Below, piece by piece: positions 11,448 to 24,277 of a stretch of 64,000 nucleotides of DNA. The position numbers were made by a program, and so were the translations under genes. How positions within the stretch are numbered: the stretch's first letter is position 1; each line of letters starts with the position of its first letter. The stretch covers positions 150,274,501 to 150,338,500 of the forward strand of contig NC_092338.1 of assembly GCF_046630445.1 (NCBI RefSeq). The letters run 5' to 3'. The stretch comes from Rutidosis leptorrhynchoides. Taxonomy: Eukaryota; Streptophyta; Magnoliopsida; Asterales; Asteraceae. The notes under the pieces are model-generated. The model worked only from the letters and a program-made list of their open reading frames with translations, was not told the origin of the DNA and ran no database searches.

Positions 11448-12529
11448 ATCTGTTATTTACCAGATTCAATTAATTATAAACGGTATCCTTTTCTGTTTCC
11501 TATTTTTTCTTCTTCTAAAAAAAAAACAAATCGACCAGACTGATATGAAAACGAATTTGATTTGAATCTAGAGTTGTAAATGAAACAGGAACAATAAGAG
11601 ATCGATCGAGTTAATTAAAACAAAAAAAAAATCAAAAGAGCAGCAGCAGCTTCGCTGACTGTTCTTCAAGGTTTAAAAAAAAAAATTTATTGATTATGGA
11701 TTTGAGGAATTTTCAGGCCTTGATTATAACATGACTTAGGCTGGAATTCATTCATATGATCTTTATAAATTATCAATTTTAACAGAAACCTCAAAACGAA
11801 ATCAAATTTGGGGATGAACACGTGTCTTTGACTTTTTAGAAAATACCTTTGACCCGTGAATTCGTTCTTGTTTTGAGGAATTAAAACTTGAAACTTTGAA
11901 GATAGTTTTGGTAAGATAATCCTAACAAGACTGCATTTTTAATTTTTAAAATTGAAATCGAATTCGAATTTTGACCCTGCGAACTCAAGAACAGAGAACA
12001 GAACTTTCTTCCTTTATTTTTTTTTTAAAAAAAATCGATAAATTGAGAGCTGTAAAAGGTATTGGAAAATGATAGTTGAAACTGTAAGGTGGGATGGATT
12101 ACTTATCAATTTCATTTAGTCGATTACAATACAATTTGTAGTCATCAATAATTATACAGAAAGTAGAATAAATAAAAAAAATATATAAAGTTGATTGTGA
12201 GTGCTAGTTGAATCTTGGAGTGTTCTATTGATTGAATTGGTAAATGGTACGAATTCTAAAAAGAAGAAATAGTTCGACAATTACAGGAAACAGATTTTGG
12301 TTCCTAGTTCTTGTATATGGTTTTCTTTTAATATTGATAAATAAATAATTAAATAGATTAATATTATTAATAATAACTTTATAAATCATAATGATAATAA
12401 TTAGTAATAACATTAACAATTATGATAATAATACTAGTAATCATTAGCAATATTATTGACAAATTGTATTATTTATATGTTATTATTAATAATTACTTTA
12501 ATAATAATGGTAATTATATTTATAAAAGA

Positions 12530-12584
<55 letters not shown>

Positions 12585-12724
12585 TTATAATATAATATTT
12601 ATAATAATAATAACACCAAAATAATACAAGTAATGATGATATAATAAAAATGATAATAATTAATAATAATCATCATAGTACTATACTAATTACTAACGAT
12701 AATAATATTATTAGTAATATAACA

Positions 12725-12728
<4 letters not shown>

Positions 12729-12812
<84 letters not shown>
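12729..12812. repeat. (AT)n microsatellite in the B1 5' LTR
   Basis: About 84 bases. The partner LTR has only about 11 bases (3998-4008). Confidence 0.95.
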
Positions 12813-12814
<2 letters not shown>

Positions 12815-13008
12815 AGTTTCATATTAGTAGGTTATATTTATAATTACTAGTTTTTGATATTAATATTGAAAGTAATATTACTATAATAACTATTTTTTTA
12901 ACTTATACATATTATTATGAATTATTATTTATGTTATATTTACTAATTATATAATATATTCATTTGAGTGTTACTATTGTGTAATTAATATCTTTTGAAA
13001 TCATAAAA

Positions 13009-13114
<106 letters not shown>

Positions 13115-13730
13115 CATTTTAAATACACGTTGTATGTTATTTATATATCTAACAATCAATATTTCATTTCACGTTCTTTAAAATAATTAAGTCCTTTTAT
13201 ATCGAAAAACGCTTTCATACGTTTGAAATTAAATCCATTGATTATTATGAATTTTAGTCTTCCACTAACCTTTGTCTAATTCTCGTTATTTGACACTTTG
13301 TCCTCATATATATAACACTTTACTAATGAGTCCAAATATTGTTTAAAAGGATCTATTTCTCAAATCAACGTGGAACTCGTAACAGAGACCCGTATTCTTA
13401 TCATAATGTATTAGATAATTCAATCATTTGATTTTATCTTTTAAATTCCATCGAAAAAAAATATATTGAAACAATTACATTCATGTAAAGTATTATGCAT
13501 TTAATATTTTGTTAATGTCTTTAATTACAACTTATATATCATATGATTATATATATGTATATCAAGTTAAATATAATGGTTCGTGAATCGTTGGAAATAG
13601 TCGAGGGGTAATTGAATACATGAACGTCGTTTCAAAATTTTCTAGACTCAACATTACATACTTTGCTTATCGTATCGAAATCATATAAAGATTAAGTTTA
13701 AATTTAGTTGGCAATTCCCGGGTCGTCACA

Positions 13731-13735
13731 CCTGC
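13731..13735. repeat. target site duplication of B1, right copy (CCTGC)
   Basis: Directly follows the LTR terminus gtcaca and equals 594-598. Confidence 0.95.
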
Positions 13736-13871
13736 CTCTCGGCTATTGCCAACCCTCGTAAGGGATTGCAGGGAGTAAGAGCCAATGCTTCGTCACAGGT
13801 AACACTGTGAGAACCTCCTTTACGACTAACCCGCCACACATGGACGGCGTTATACCAGCTCTGATGCCAAC
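13736..13871 (-). mobile_element. composite leader of A1, LTR-proximal part with second primer-like site
   Basis: On the minus strand the A1 LTR end (atttca at 13872) is followed by gttggcatcagagctggtat, a second initiator-tRNA-like primer site. Then comes leader sequence (cgggttagtcgtaaaggagg) that is not in A2. It is GC-richer than its surroundings. Confidence 0.6.
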
Positions 13872-16530
13872 TGAAATGTCCCGTTCATATTGATTATAAA
13901 CGTTCCATATTAATTGATTTCGTTGCGAGGTTTTGACCTCTATATGAGACGTTTTTCAAAGACTGCATTCGTTTTTAAAACAAACCATAACCTTTATTTT
14001 ATCGACAAGGTTAACAAGACACCACTTAGATTATCCAGAAATGATAATCTAACAAATATCACACTTACACACTACCAATACATATTGGTTTACAAATATT
14101 AATATGTTACAACAAAATAAATCTCGAATGCAGTTTTAAACAATATTATACAAGCATGCTGACACCAAATCTTGTCCATATAATAGCATGCAAGAGCGGA
14201 AGCTCTTAATAATTACCTGAGAATAAACATGCTTTAAACGTCAACAAAAATGTTGGTGAGTTATAGGTATAACCTATATTTATCAAATCGTAATAATAGA
14301 CCACAAGATTTCATATTTCAATATACATCCCATACATAGATTCTCATCCCAAAAATGTTCATTTACTTGTGTCTATTTTGTAAAACATTTATAAAACTGC
14401 ATGTATTCTCATCCCAAAATATTAGATTTTAAAAGTGAGACTATAACTCACTTTCACAGAGTTTTACTTCATCAGGAAGTAAGACTTGGCTACTGGTCGA
14501 TTCACGAACCTATAACAAATATGTACATATATATCAAAGTATGTTCAAAATATATTTACAACATTTTTAATACGTTTTGCTGTTTTAAGTTTATTAAGTC
14601 AGCTGTCCTCGTTAGTAACCTACAACTAGTTGTCCACAGTTAGATGTACAGAAAATAAAGCAATATATATTATCTTGAATCAATCCACGACCTCGTGTAT
14701 ACAAGCCTCAGGCTAGATCACAACTCAAAGTATATATAATATTTTTAAATCAACCTCAACCCTATATAGCTAACTCCAACATTACTGCATATAGAGTGCC
14801 TATGGTTGTTCCGAAATATATATATAGATGGGTCGATATGATATGTCAAAACATTGTATTCGTGTCTATGGTATCCCAAGATTACATAAAATATTAGAAT
14901 ACATGTATAATACAATATGAGTTAGCTAGGATATGATTAATATAGATTTGTTACCAATTTTCACGTAGCTACAACAAGAAAAATTATCCAATCTTGTTTT
15001 ACCCATAACTTCTTCGTTTTAAATCCGTTTTGAGTGTTTCAAGTTGCTATAGTTTCATATTGAACTTAACTTTATGAATATAAATAGAAAAAGTATAAGT
15101 TTATAGTCGGAAATACAGGTTACAAGTTGTTTTTGTAAAGGTAGTCATTTCAGTCGAAAGAATGACGTCAAGATGACCATTTTGGAAAACATACTTTCAC
15201 TTTGAGTTTAACCATGATTATTGGATATAATTTCATGTTCATAAGAAAAATTATTTTCCCAGAAGAAAAACTTTTAAATCAAAGTTTATCATAGTTTTTA
15301 ATTAACTAACCCAAAATAGCCCGCTGTGTTACTACGACGGCGTATATCCGGTTTTACGGTATTTTTTGTGTTTCCAGGTTTTAAATCATTAAGTTAGCAT
15401 ATCATATAGATATAGGACATGTGTTTAGTTGATTTTAAAAGTCAAGTTAGAAGAATTAACTTTATTTGCGAACAAGTTTAGAATTAACTAAACTATGTTC
15501 TAGTGATTACAAGTTTAAATCTTCGAATAAGATAGTTTTATATGTATGAATCGAATGATGTTATGAATATAATTACTACCTTAATTTTAGTAGGTAAACC
15601 TACTAGAAATGAGAAAAATATATCTAGCTTTAAAGGATCCTTGGATGGCTTGAAAGTTCTTGAAGCAGAATCATGACACGAAAACAAGTTCAAGTAAGAT
15701 TTTCACTCGAAATAAGATTGTTATAGTTATAGAAATTGAATCAAAGTTTGAATATGAGTATTACCTTGTATTAGAAATATATCTTACTGTAAATAAGAAA
15801 GATTTCTTGAGGTTGGATGATCACTTTACAAGATTGGAAGTAAGCTAGCAAACTTGAAAGTATTCTTGATTTTATGAAACTAGAACTTATAGAATTTATG
15901 AAGAACACTTAGAACTTGAAGATAGAACTTGAGAGAGATCAATTAGATGAAGAAAATTTAAGAATGAAAGTATTTGTAGGTGTTTTTGGCCGTTGGTATA
16001 TGGATTAGATATAAAGGATGTGTAATTTTGTTTACTTGTAAATAAGTTATGAATGATTACTAATATTTTTGTAATTTTATGAGATATTTCATGCTAGTTG
16101 CCAAATAGTGGTTCCCACGTGTGTTAGGTGACTCACAAGGGCTGCTAAGAGCTAATCATTGGAGTGTATATACCAATAGTAAATACATTTAGAAGCTGAG
16201 TATTGTACGAGTACGAATACGAGTGCATACGAGTAGAATTGTTGATGAAAATGAATGAGGATGTAATTGTAAGTATTTTTGTTAAGTAGAAGTACTTTGA
16301 TAAGTGTCTTGATGTATTTCAAAAGTGTATGAATACATATTAAAACACTACATGTATATACATTTTAACTGAGTCGTTAAGTCATCGTTAGTCGTTACAT
16401 GTAAGTGTTGTTTTGAAACCTTTAGGTTAACGATCTTGTTAAATGTTGTTAACCCATTGTTTATTATATCTAAAGAGATGTTAAATTATTACATTATCAT
16501 GATATTATGATGTATTAATATATCTTAATA

Positions 16531-16621
<91 letters not shown>

Positions 16622-16749
16622 TGTCGTTACAACGATAATCGTTACATATATGCCTCGTTTCGAAATCCTTAAGTTAGTAGTCTTGTTTTTACATATGTAG
16701 TTCATTATTAATACACTTAATGATATGTTTACTTATCATAATACCATGT

Positions 16750-16808
<59 letters not shown>

Positions 16809-17013
16809 ATATATATATGACATCTTATAGTTTTTACTAGTTTTAACGTTCGTGAATCACCGGTCAACTTGGGTGGTCAATTGTCTATATGAAACCTATT
16901 TCAATTAATCAAGTCTTAACAAGTTTGATTTCTTAACATGTTGGAAACACTTAATCATGTAAATAACAATTTCATTTAATATATATAAACATGGAAAAGT
17001 TCGGGTCACTACA
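13872..17013 (-). repeat. 5' LTR of A1
   Basis: 3142 bases. Read along the element it begins tgtagtgacccgaac and ends gggacatttca, as does the A2 LTR (52655-56119). It carries AT microsatellites at 16533-16615 and 16754-16806, and the block shared with B interiors at about 14580-14940. No coding region is supported in it. Confidence 0.9.
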
Positions 17014-20000
17014 CAGCCCAATACACAGTAAACCTACAGCCCAGTTACAAATAAATCTGGAGCTGCATTACAAGGACAAAAAAATGAACGTTGCAGAGGT
17101 AGCAACTTAAAAAACTTAAAATGGTTACAGGACCCTAATTAAGACAAAACACAATAGGATTATGAAGCCATTCTAACCACTTGATCTTCTTATTTTTGAG
17201 ACGTCGAGATATCCACTCAAACGATTTTAGTTGAACTTCCATTAAAGCGGTCGGTCCACTCTAAAACTTGTTTGTGAAGGTCTTTCAATTGCGGTTACTC
17301 CAAATTAAATAGCCACACGTCCATTCAAGCGCTTGCCATATCTTCTAACCTAGAGGTGATAAAGAGCGGTTGCAATTTCCACGAAAAGCTTCATTAATAC
17401 TCAAATTTGAGACCGGTCCTAAGTTCCACCACTTGTACACCTTTTCCCATAATTCCATCGAATGTCGACAAGAAATCATTGAGTGATTAATTGTCTCAAT
17501 ATCGTCATCACGTAGCGGACATCGAATGGAGTCCAAGTCCATACCTATTTTCTCTAGTTTGGTACGGACTTGAATACGTCCTCTTAAAACCCTCCATATG
17601 AATATTTCGACTTTCAAAGGCATGAGATTATTCCGAATTGTAGCATCACATGATCTGTTGTTCGTCCCCAAACAGTTACCAATAATATTTGATAGTTTCT
17701 TTGTTGTAAAAATTCCATTTGAAGCTAAAGTCCAAAGCCACATGTCCCTTTCGTTGTCCCGTTTTCGGTGTGAAGTCAGTAGGGATTCAAGAGCCTCCAG
17801 TTAGCCATCTGCACGTCCAAATAATTCACGCTTCCAGTTCCATGTTGCCTGCCACGAATCACCTGTCCATCTTATCCTCTCTTGTACCGAAACCTGCTGG
17901 TCTGCTTCTAAATGGTATAGTCGACTAAACTTTGTTTTTATGGAGTGTCACAGTGCCAAGGTTCGTCCCAAAATAAAGTACCTGCTCCACTGCCGATTTG
18001 CTTTTTAAAAGAGCTGCTAAAGTTAATTGCACATTTCTCGATGTCAATGCCTGCACGTAAGATGTTAACCCAAACACCACGTTTCCCTTGTGATCCGTTA
18101 GGGTCCAAAGGAAAAAGTAGCTCATTAGAACCATGTATGCTTTTTATAACATTAACCCATAATGAGTTTGGCTCGGTTTTGGCCCGCCAAATCCATTTCC
18201 CTAAAAGAGCGAGGTTTTTTGCTCGAAGTGATCCAATGTTTAGGCCCCCTTCACCATACGGTAAAAGAGAGTCTTCACATTTGATCGAAATTAATTTAGA
18301 ACTCTCGCCCGACCCGGCCCAAAATTTTTTTCTACGTATACATAACACTTAAGGGAGCACGAAAGAGGGAGAAATAATATAGTGGTAAGCTATTAAGGAC
18401 CGACTTAACAAGCGTTAACCTTTCACCAAAAGTGATCGTTTTCGCCTTCCAATTTGCAAGCCGAGCATTGAATTTATCGATGACGGGATTCCAATTTTCT
18501 ACCGGATTCATGTTTTTACCAATCGGTAACCCTACATAGGTAAATGGGAATTCACCCACTTTGCAACCAAAACGAAGGGCCATATGTCCAATTTCACTCG
18601 AGGGTACCCCTAATCCATATATCAGGCTCTTATGATAATTAATCTTCAGACCCGACACCTTCTCGAAGCAATTAAGGAGTTTCATAAGATTCGAAAAGTT
18701 TTGCCTACTCCAATCACCAAGAAATAACGAGTCGTCTGCATATTGGAGATGTGATAGTACTATCTTGTCTGCTCCAATTCAACACCTTTATACAATCCCT
18801 CACATACCGCCTTTTTAGTAAGAAGATTTAGTCCTTCAGCCGCAATAATAAATAAGAAGGGTGATAAAGGATCACCCTCTTGGACACCTCTTTCGATGCT
18901 AAATTCACATGTCGGTGAACCGTTGACAAGTATCGATATGGAGGTTGACTTAAGGCAAGCGTGTATCCATTTCCTCCTCCGCTCGCCAAAGCCCATCTTC
19001 TCCATTATATCCAACAAAAAATCCCAACTTAAGCAATCAAACGCTTTTTAAAATCCACTTTAAACACGAGACTTTTCTTTCTATTTTTTGTAAGGTAATC
19101 AATTGCTTCATTTGCGATAAGAGTACCATCAAGTATGAACCTGCCTTTTACAAAGGCATTTTGCTCGTGTCCGATAAGGAAAGGGATAACTTTTCTGATG
19201 CGAACTGAGAATATTTTTGCCAATATCTTATAATAGCTTCCTATTAGGCTATTTGGCCGAAAATCATTCAAAACAAGAGGATCCGAATTTTTTGGGACAA
19301 GTGTGACAAAGGATGCATTGCACCCCTTTGAAATTTCACATTTGTCCCAAAACCAATTTAGAGCCCTTAGAAGATCGTGTTTGATTAAATCCCAATGAAG
19401 CCTGTAGAACTTGAAATTAAATCCGTCCGGCCCTGGCGCTTTGGAGAAACTACGTTCCTTGATAGCGTCTAAGACTTCTGTTTCAGAAAAGGCACTTTCA
19501 AGTGACGTGGCCTGCTCGGTACTAAGCTGCTTGGGGAGGCACTGATTTGCGCTACCATCAAATCTCATTTTGTTTAAATTCACTTTCTTGAACAGACCAC
19601 TATAATGCTCAATGACCGCTTGCTTTATTTTCATTGGATCTTCACACCAATTACCCTTTAAATTGAGACCTCTAATATTACGTTTCGCGTACCTTCTTCA
19701 TATTACCGAGTGAAAGTATTTGGTGTTTTCGTCTCCTTCGAGGATCCATTGAACCCGAGCTTTTTGTTTAGCCATATTTGCCTTCACTTTTTCCTTTTCA
19801 AACCATTTCCTTCTTGTGTCTAACCAAGTCTCTCGTTCTTCAGGTGTTAACTGTCTATTTTCAGCTAGAAGTTCTCATTGGGTCGCGACCTTTTTAAGAT
19901 CATCTATTTCCAAGTCAACCTGCCCGAAAGTCTTATGCCACCATTTTTTAAGGCAATCTTCACATTCTTCAATTTCTTTCGGAAAATACAATCAGACCTC

Positions 20001-20287
20001 GTACCCTCAACACTTATATTCCATGAATCTTCTATAATTTTACCCGCACCATCTGCATTCAACCATTCATCGAATACCTTTGTGGGTTTTGGGCCGAAGT
20101 CAATCTCTTTATTCCTTAAAACAATACGACAGTGATCTGAAAGTTTACGCTCCAAAGTTAACGCCGAGAGGTCACCCCAAATGAGATTGAACTTTTCCGA
20201 GATCAAAAACCTATCAATTTTACTAAACTTAATCCCATTATCGCAAATTCGAGTGAATCGTTTCCCTCCCAATGAGATTTCTAGTAG
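17014..20287 (-). mobile_element. L1-type LINE fragment (endonuclease C-terminus, RT, zf-RVT)
   Basis: ORF2 of a plant L1-like LINE reads on the minus strand. Domains in order are: the end of the AP-endonuclease (20272-19904, with DRFLIS and LSDHC near 20130), a linker, reverse transcriptase (about 19640-18330) with APGPDGF near 19430, RGVQEGDPLSPFLF near 18880 and YADD at 18731-18742, and a zinc-binding zf-RVT region (17743-17345). ORF2 similarity ends near 17150 and the 3' UTR is cut at 17014 by A1. The copy is 5'-truncated inside the endonuclease. It is dead: frame shifts lie near 19050 (after KVDFKK) and near 18765 (before the YADD block), and further frame changes separate the later pieces. 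The catalytic YADD itself is preserved. Endonuclease residues upstream of 20272 are absent. Confidence 0.9.
19655..19687 (+). repeat. 33-bp direct repeat, internal copy in the LINE
   Basis: Starts cctttaaattgagacctcta and sits in its natural LINE reading context (NIRGLNLK on the minus strand). Identical to 20288-20320. Confidence 0.9.
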
Positions 20288-20320
20288 CCTTTAAATTGAG
20301 ACCTCTAATATTACGTTTCG
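20288..20320 (+). repeat. 33-bp direct repeat at the 5' break of the LINE
   Basis: Exact second copy of 19655-19687, placed where the LINE similarity stops. It looks like a rearrangement or template jump at the 5' junction. Confidence 0.9.
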
Positions 20321-21044
20321 ATAGTTGAGGGGGCGGGTCTGTAAATTTGGTCTAGGATGTCGTTTTCATACTAAGATTGAAGAAATGACGAAAAATTTAC
20401 ACCACCAATAGTATGTATCTAATTAAGGAAGAAAAAAAACATGTTAAATATCATATATCAGATTGATCATTATCATATATCATATCATTACTAATAAAAA
20501 GTAAACAATAAATTCCATGTTCATCTAGTCTATATTTTGTTGGATCTCAACTTTAAATGGATAAACATATAATGTTTTTTTACATTCATGTTATAAAGTT
20601 AAGTATATGTATTACAGAGTATTATTATTACACTCAGTGATTATATGACCGTTATACCCAGTGATTATATGACCGTTATCGATCTTTCCATTAAGGTCAC
20701 CCCTTATTTTAACAGCTCTTAACAAAATTTCTTTTCCTCACATCAATGTCATATCAGCATAAAAAAATTTAACATTTTTTTAACTGAACTTTCTTTATCT
20801 TTTAATAATACCCACAAAATAAAAATTAAATATAAATTGTACAAGTAATCAAGCGAATGGTACAAAATAAAAAATATAAGACCCACATATATTCGCCAAG
20901 GCTCCGTTGCATTAGCAATTGGCGGAATACTTAACACAATACTCCCTATCTATGTTATGGTAAATGGTATCGCTTGTTAATGGTGTCCTTGACATCAAGA
21001 TGGGAAGTCGACCTAACTACCACAACAGTCCACAAGATACGGTG
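20321..21044. other. no gene seen
   Basis: AT-rich sequence with a short near-repeat (cagtgattatatgaccgtta at about 20635 and 20659). No frame or RNA gene is convincing. Confidence 0.6.
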
Positions 21045-21754
21045 TTAAGACTATGTTTGGCAGAGAGCTTTTAGGAGCTTTTTGAAACTTTTAGCTTTTT
21101 GTTTTTGTGAAAAAACTCCTAATAAAGAAAAAGCTCCGTTTGTTTAAAATAGCTTATAGCTTTTAAGAGTAGGAAAAGCTCTCATTGTAAACGCTACTGT
21201 AACAAGCGTTCAAAAAAACAGAGTAGCATTTGGAACTTAAATTACTCCGATACCCATCTACATTTTGCAAGTCCTCCACACATAAGTACATGTGAATTGT
21301 AGGATATTTAAAGTGTGATATAATATAATATAATTTTTACTTTTCGACATATAATTATTATTTACTTTTATCCAGGTCACCATGTGGATCGTAGGCCATT
21401 TTGGTTTCATTACTATTATTTCACTGTGTTTTTACTAAGAAGTAAGAGGTTCTGTTAATACATCTTGTAAAAAGTTTATTAGTCAAATTATCAATTCTAT
21501 TTTCTATAATTGGATTTGCATGTAGCTTAATATAGATTTAATGCATTAACTTTTTTTTTCCTCGTATCCATTTATGTCATTTTACAATTTTTTAAAATAG
21601 CTCCAGCTACTTTGCCAAACATCTAAATATATCTAAAACAATCCAGCTAAAAGCTATCAGCTATCAGCTAAAAGCTATCAGCTAAAAGCTAACAGCTACC
21701 AGCTTTCAGCTAACAGCTCCAACTACCAGCTAGTTTTACCAAACATACCCTTAG
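21045..21754. mobile_element. hAT-like MITE with AGCT-rich subterminal repeats
   Basis: The left end taagactatgtttggca pairs with the right end tgccaaacata-like ttaccaaacatacccttag as short imperfect terminal inverted repeats (core TATGTTTGG/CCAAACATA). Subterminal regions are packed with AGCTTTT and AGCTATC-type motifs (21061-21180 and 21600-21735), a pattern common in plant hAT-derived MITEs. About 700 bases, with no transposase frame. The target duplication is not clear, so exact ends are uncertain by several bases. Confidence 0.6.
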
Positions 21755-22218
21755 TAAGACTACATGTGATCTCGTTATCTTGATGCCAGTAACTTAAGTC
21801 ATGTACAGTGTTGGATTTTAGTTCTTGTATTGGCATCTATTGTTTTGGATCTTAGTTCTAGTATCGGCAATTTTGGTTATGTTCATCTCCATGTTTTGCA
21901 ATTGATTGAAGTGTCTAGGCATAAATATATAAATATAAATTTAAATATTAAGTGTATATCCTCAAAATAGAATATTTGATCCTTTAGCACGTACGATATT
22001 GGTAGAGGTACTATAAAAAACGAGTGGTCTCTCTCAGCCAGTATTGATAATGACTACACAGACACAGAAATAACGTGCCAAAATTCATTCAAAATCAGAT
22101 ATCATTCTTTTAATATATTTGATGTATATACAAATCTTACAACGCGCGTCCATTTTTTTTTTCTTTAATTTTTTTTTTTTCCAAAATAACGATTACTATT
22201 ACAATTTAGAGTCTTTCA
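21755..22218. other. no gene; T-rich stretch
   Basis: AT-rich. A T-rich stretch (about 22146-22190) reads as an A-tail on the minus strand and may mark the 3' end of an old minus-strand retroposon interrupted by the Mutator-like element. Confidence 0.4.
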
Positions 22219-22227
22219 TTAAAAAAA
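22219..22227. repeat. 9-bp target duplication of the Mutator-like element, left (TTAAAAAAA)
   Basis: Exact match to 23748-23756. Nine bases is the Mutator signature. Confidence 0.85.
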
Positions 22228-22437
22228 GACAAAATCGCTGAAATGGTCCCCGTGGTTTGTACCAAAATGCTGATTTAGTCCCTATGCTTTTTTTTCGACT
22301 GAGTTCATCCTCGTGGTTTGCAAACTGTTGCTAATTTCGTCCCTCTGGCCTACGGCCGTTAAAAAAGTCCGTTAACTCATGTCACATGCTGCGCACACAA
22401 GGGTAAATTCGTCTTTTATATTTTCTCCCTATTTTTC

Positions 22438-22482
<45 letters not shown>

Positions 22483-23747
22483 TACTAAGTCACCTACTCT
22501 TCTTCCCCCAAATTAAATTATTTCCATATAATCTCATCTTCAACCTTCCTAAATTTCTTCTAATTACAATTCCATAAAGTCCATATCAAACAAAAAGCAA
22601 ATCAAAATCATACCCAAAATCATTTCAATTTTCATGTAACTTAAAATTTTTTTATGAAGATCCACAATACCATACCATTCAATCTTAAAAAGGGTCATAG
22701 AAATCATTGTGTTCGAATGTACCTGCACCACCACTGGACCACCATCTGGTGACCTTAGCTCGTCACCGATGTCGCCGCCAACCTTCTTCCTTTAACCTCC
22801 GGCAATCTCGTCGGAAACGACGTGTTTCAACAGCCGGTTCCCGTCGGAAATTAGATATGATTTGTTTCTGTGACGGGTTTGCAGATCTGAAATTAGATCT
22901 GATTTGTTTCATCCGCTACGTGTGACGGGTTTTCAAATTTTGTTTCTGATTTGCAGGTCTGAAAATTAGATCTGGATTCCGTCATTTCACATATGGTTTG
23001 GCAAATGTTTATCCCTCACTGTTGATACTATTTATTCCACATCTGTAAGAAATCAACTTTTACCATGTTAGTTTGTTATTGATTCTATAAATCAATGTAT
23101 ATTTTAATTTTGTGTATATGTATAATTGTGGTGTTTTGAAGTTTTGATCAGTAAAGTCACCAAGTCAGCCTAGTAATGCGTTCGATATTGATTTCTTGTG
23201 TTTCATGGAACTAACTAATTTGTCTTGTTGAATACAGAGTGTGAACTCAAAAAGATTTTAACTCCCCATGAATTTATGAAATTTGTTTGGTGTGTTGACT
23301 TATGGTTTGATTCAAGATTTGACTATGTGAATATAAACCTATTTAGTTGTTTTGATTTGATTTGGTTTGGTTTGGTTTGAGATAACGATTTGAATTAGAT
23401 TTTGGATTGGATTTATTTAGATTTATTTTTATAGCTTTGATTAAGATTTGGTTGAGGGTTTTTGAAGCAGGTGAAGTAGATGAAGAAGATGAAGTTTTTT
23501 TAAAGAAAAGACAAAACACAAGGATCATATCAGCAATTTTGTACAAATGAAAAGATAAAAGGACATTTTTACCCTCATGTGCGTGGCATGTGATTGAAGT
23601 TAACGGAATTTTTTAACGTCCGTCAGCAATAGGGACTAAATTAGCAACATTGACATACCACGAGGATGAAATCAATCAAAAGAAAAAGTACAGGGACTAA
23701 ATCAGCATTTTGATACAAACCACAGGGACCATTTCAGCGATTTTGTC
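22228..23747. mobile_element. non-autonomous Mutator-like element with long terminal inverted repeats
   Basis: 1520 bases bounded by gacaaaatcgctgaaatgg at the left and its complement at the right. The inverted repeats extend, with mismatches, for about 170 bases (tggtccccgtggtttg, gctgatttagtcccta, and cgttaa/ttaacg blocks). A perfect 9-bp duplication TTAAAAAAA flanks it. There is no transposase frame. The interior holds a (TTA)n tract (22439-22483) and, at about 22710-22980, a GC-richer segment with Arg-rich frames that could be a captured host fragment (Pack-MULE style). This cargo is not identified. Confidence 0.85.
22439..22483. repeat. (TTA)n microsatellite
   Basis: About 15 uninterrupted units inside the Mutator-like element. 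Confidence 0.95.
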
Positions 23748-23756
23748 TTAAAAAAA
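23748..23756. repeat. 9-bp target duplication of the Mutator-like element, right
   Basis: ttaaaaaaa, equal to 22219-22227. Confidence 0.85.
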
Positions 23757-24013
23757 TGAATGATCCAATGAACCGGTACATCCAAGTCACAAAAACAGGC
23801 TCGCTAAAAGTAAACATAGTAAACCCGCAACCAAGCCTAGACCTAGCTAACTCCAATCGAACCTCTAAAACCAAAACACAAAACCAACATTAAAGAAAAA
23901 CAACACATCACGACACCACCAATCATAAAAGAGACACAACATCATGACTTGTAAACCCAACAAGAAACAAATAACTATAGAAAACCAATCAAAATAAACC
24001 AACATAAATCGAG

Positions 24014-24277
24014 TTAATTGGCCTTCGATCCGCCCTTCTGATTTCTTTCATCCGGACGTGACGTCATTCCATCAATCTTATCGATTCGAAGCCCCTTTCC
24101 GTTCCGATTTAGAAAGGAATATGTCAAAAACTTGGATGACTTGTCGCTAATAAGTATACCCGATGGTTGGGGAATGATTCTCTTATCCGCCAAATCTTGG
24201 AAAAATCCCTTATGATTAGGACACGCTGAACCCGCCACTTGGGCATCACAAACCGTAGTCAACCTTGGAGCCATCAA
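24014..24277 (-). CDS. small hypothetical frame, 87 codons
   Basis: The frame opens MMAPRLTTVCDAQVAGSACP and ends GGSKAN. It has mixed, protein-like composition, two Cys near the start and a basic tail. A TATA-like tatatata lies upstream on the minus strand at about 24362-24369. I recognise no family. The sequence beyond its stop (24013-23757) continues as a GT-rich minus-strand stretch that could be the 3' UTR of a retroposed copy, split from its A-tail by the Mutator-like element. It could be a real small gene, an exon, or a retroposon remnant. Confidence 0.3.
   Translation of the reverse strand: MMAPRLTTVCDAQVAGSACPNHKGFFQDLADKRIIPQPSGILISDKSSKFLTYSFLNRNGKGLRIDKIDGMTSRPDERNQKGGSKAN

Noticed and set aside
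12650-12850. Frame of alternating Ile-Tyr
   Set aside because: It is translated AT microsatellite. The same applies to 16505-16705.
17598-18352. Plus-strand frames across the LINE
   Set aside because: Shadows of the minus-strand LINE ORF2, which carries recognisable RT and zf-RVT motifs.
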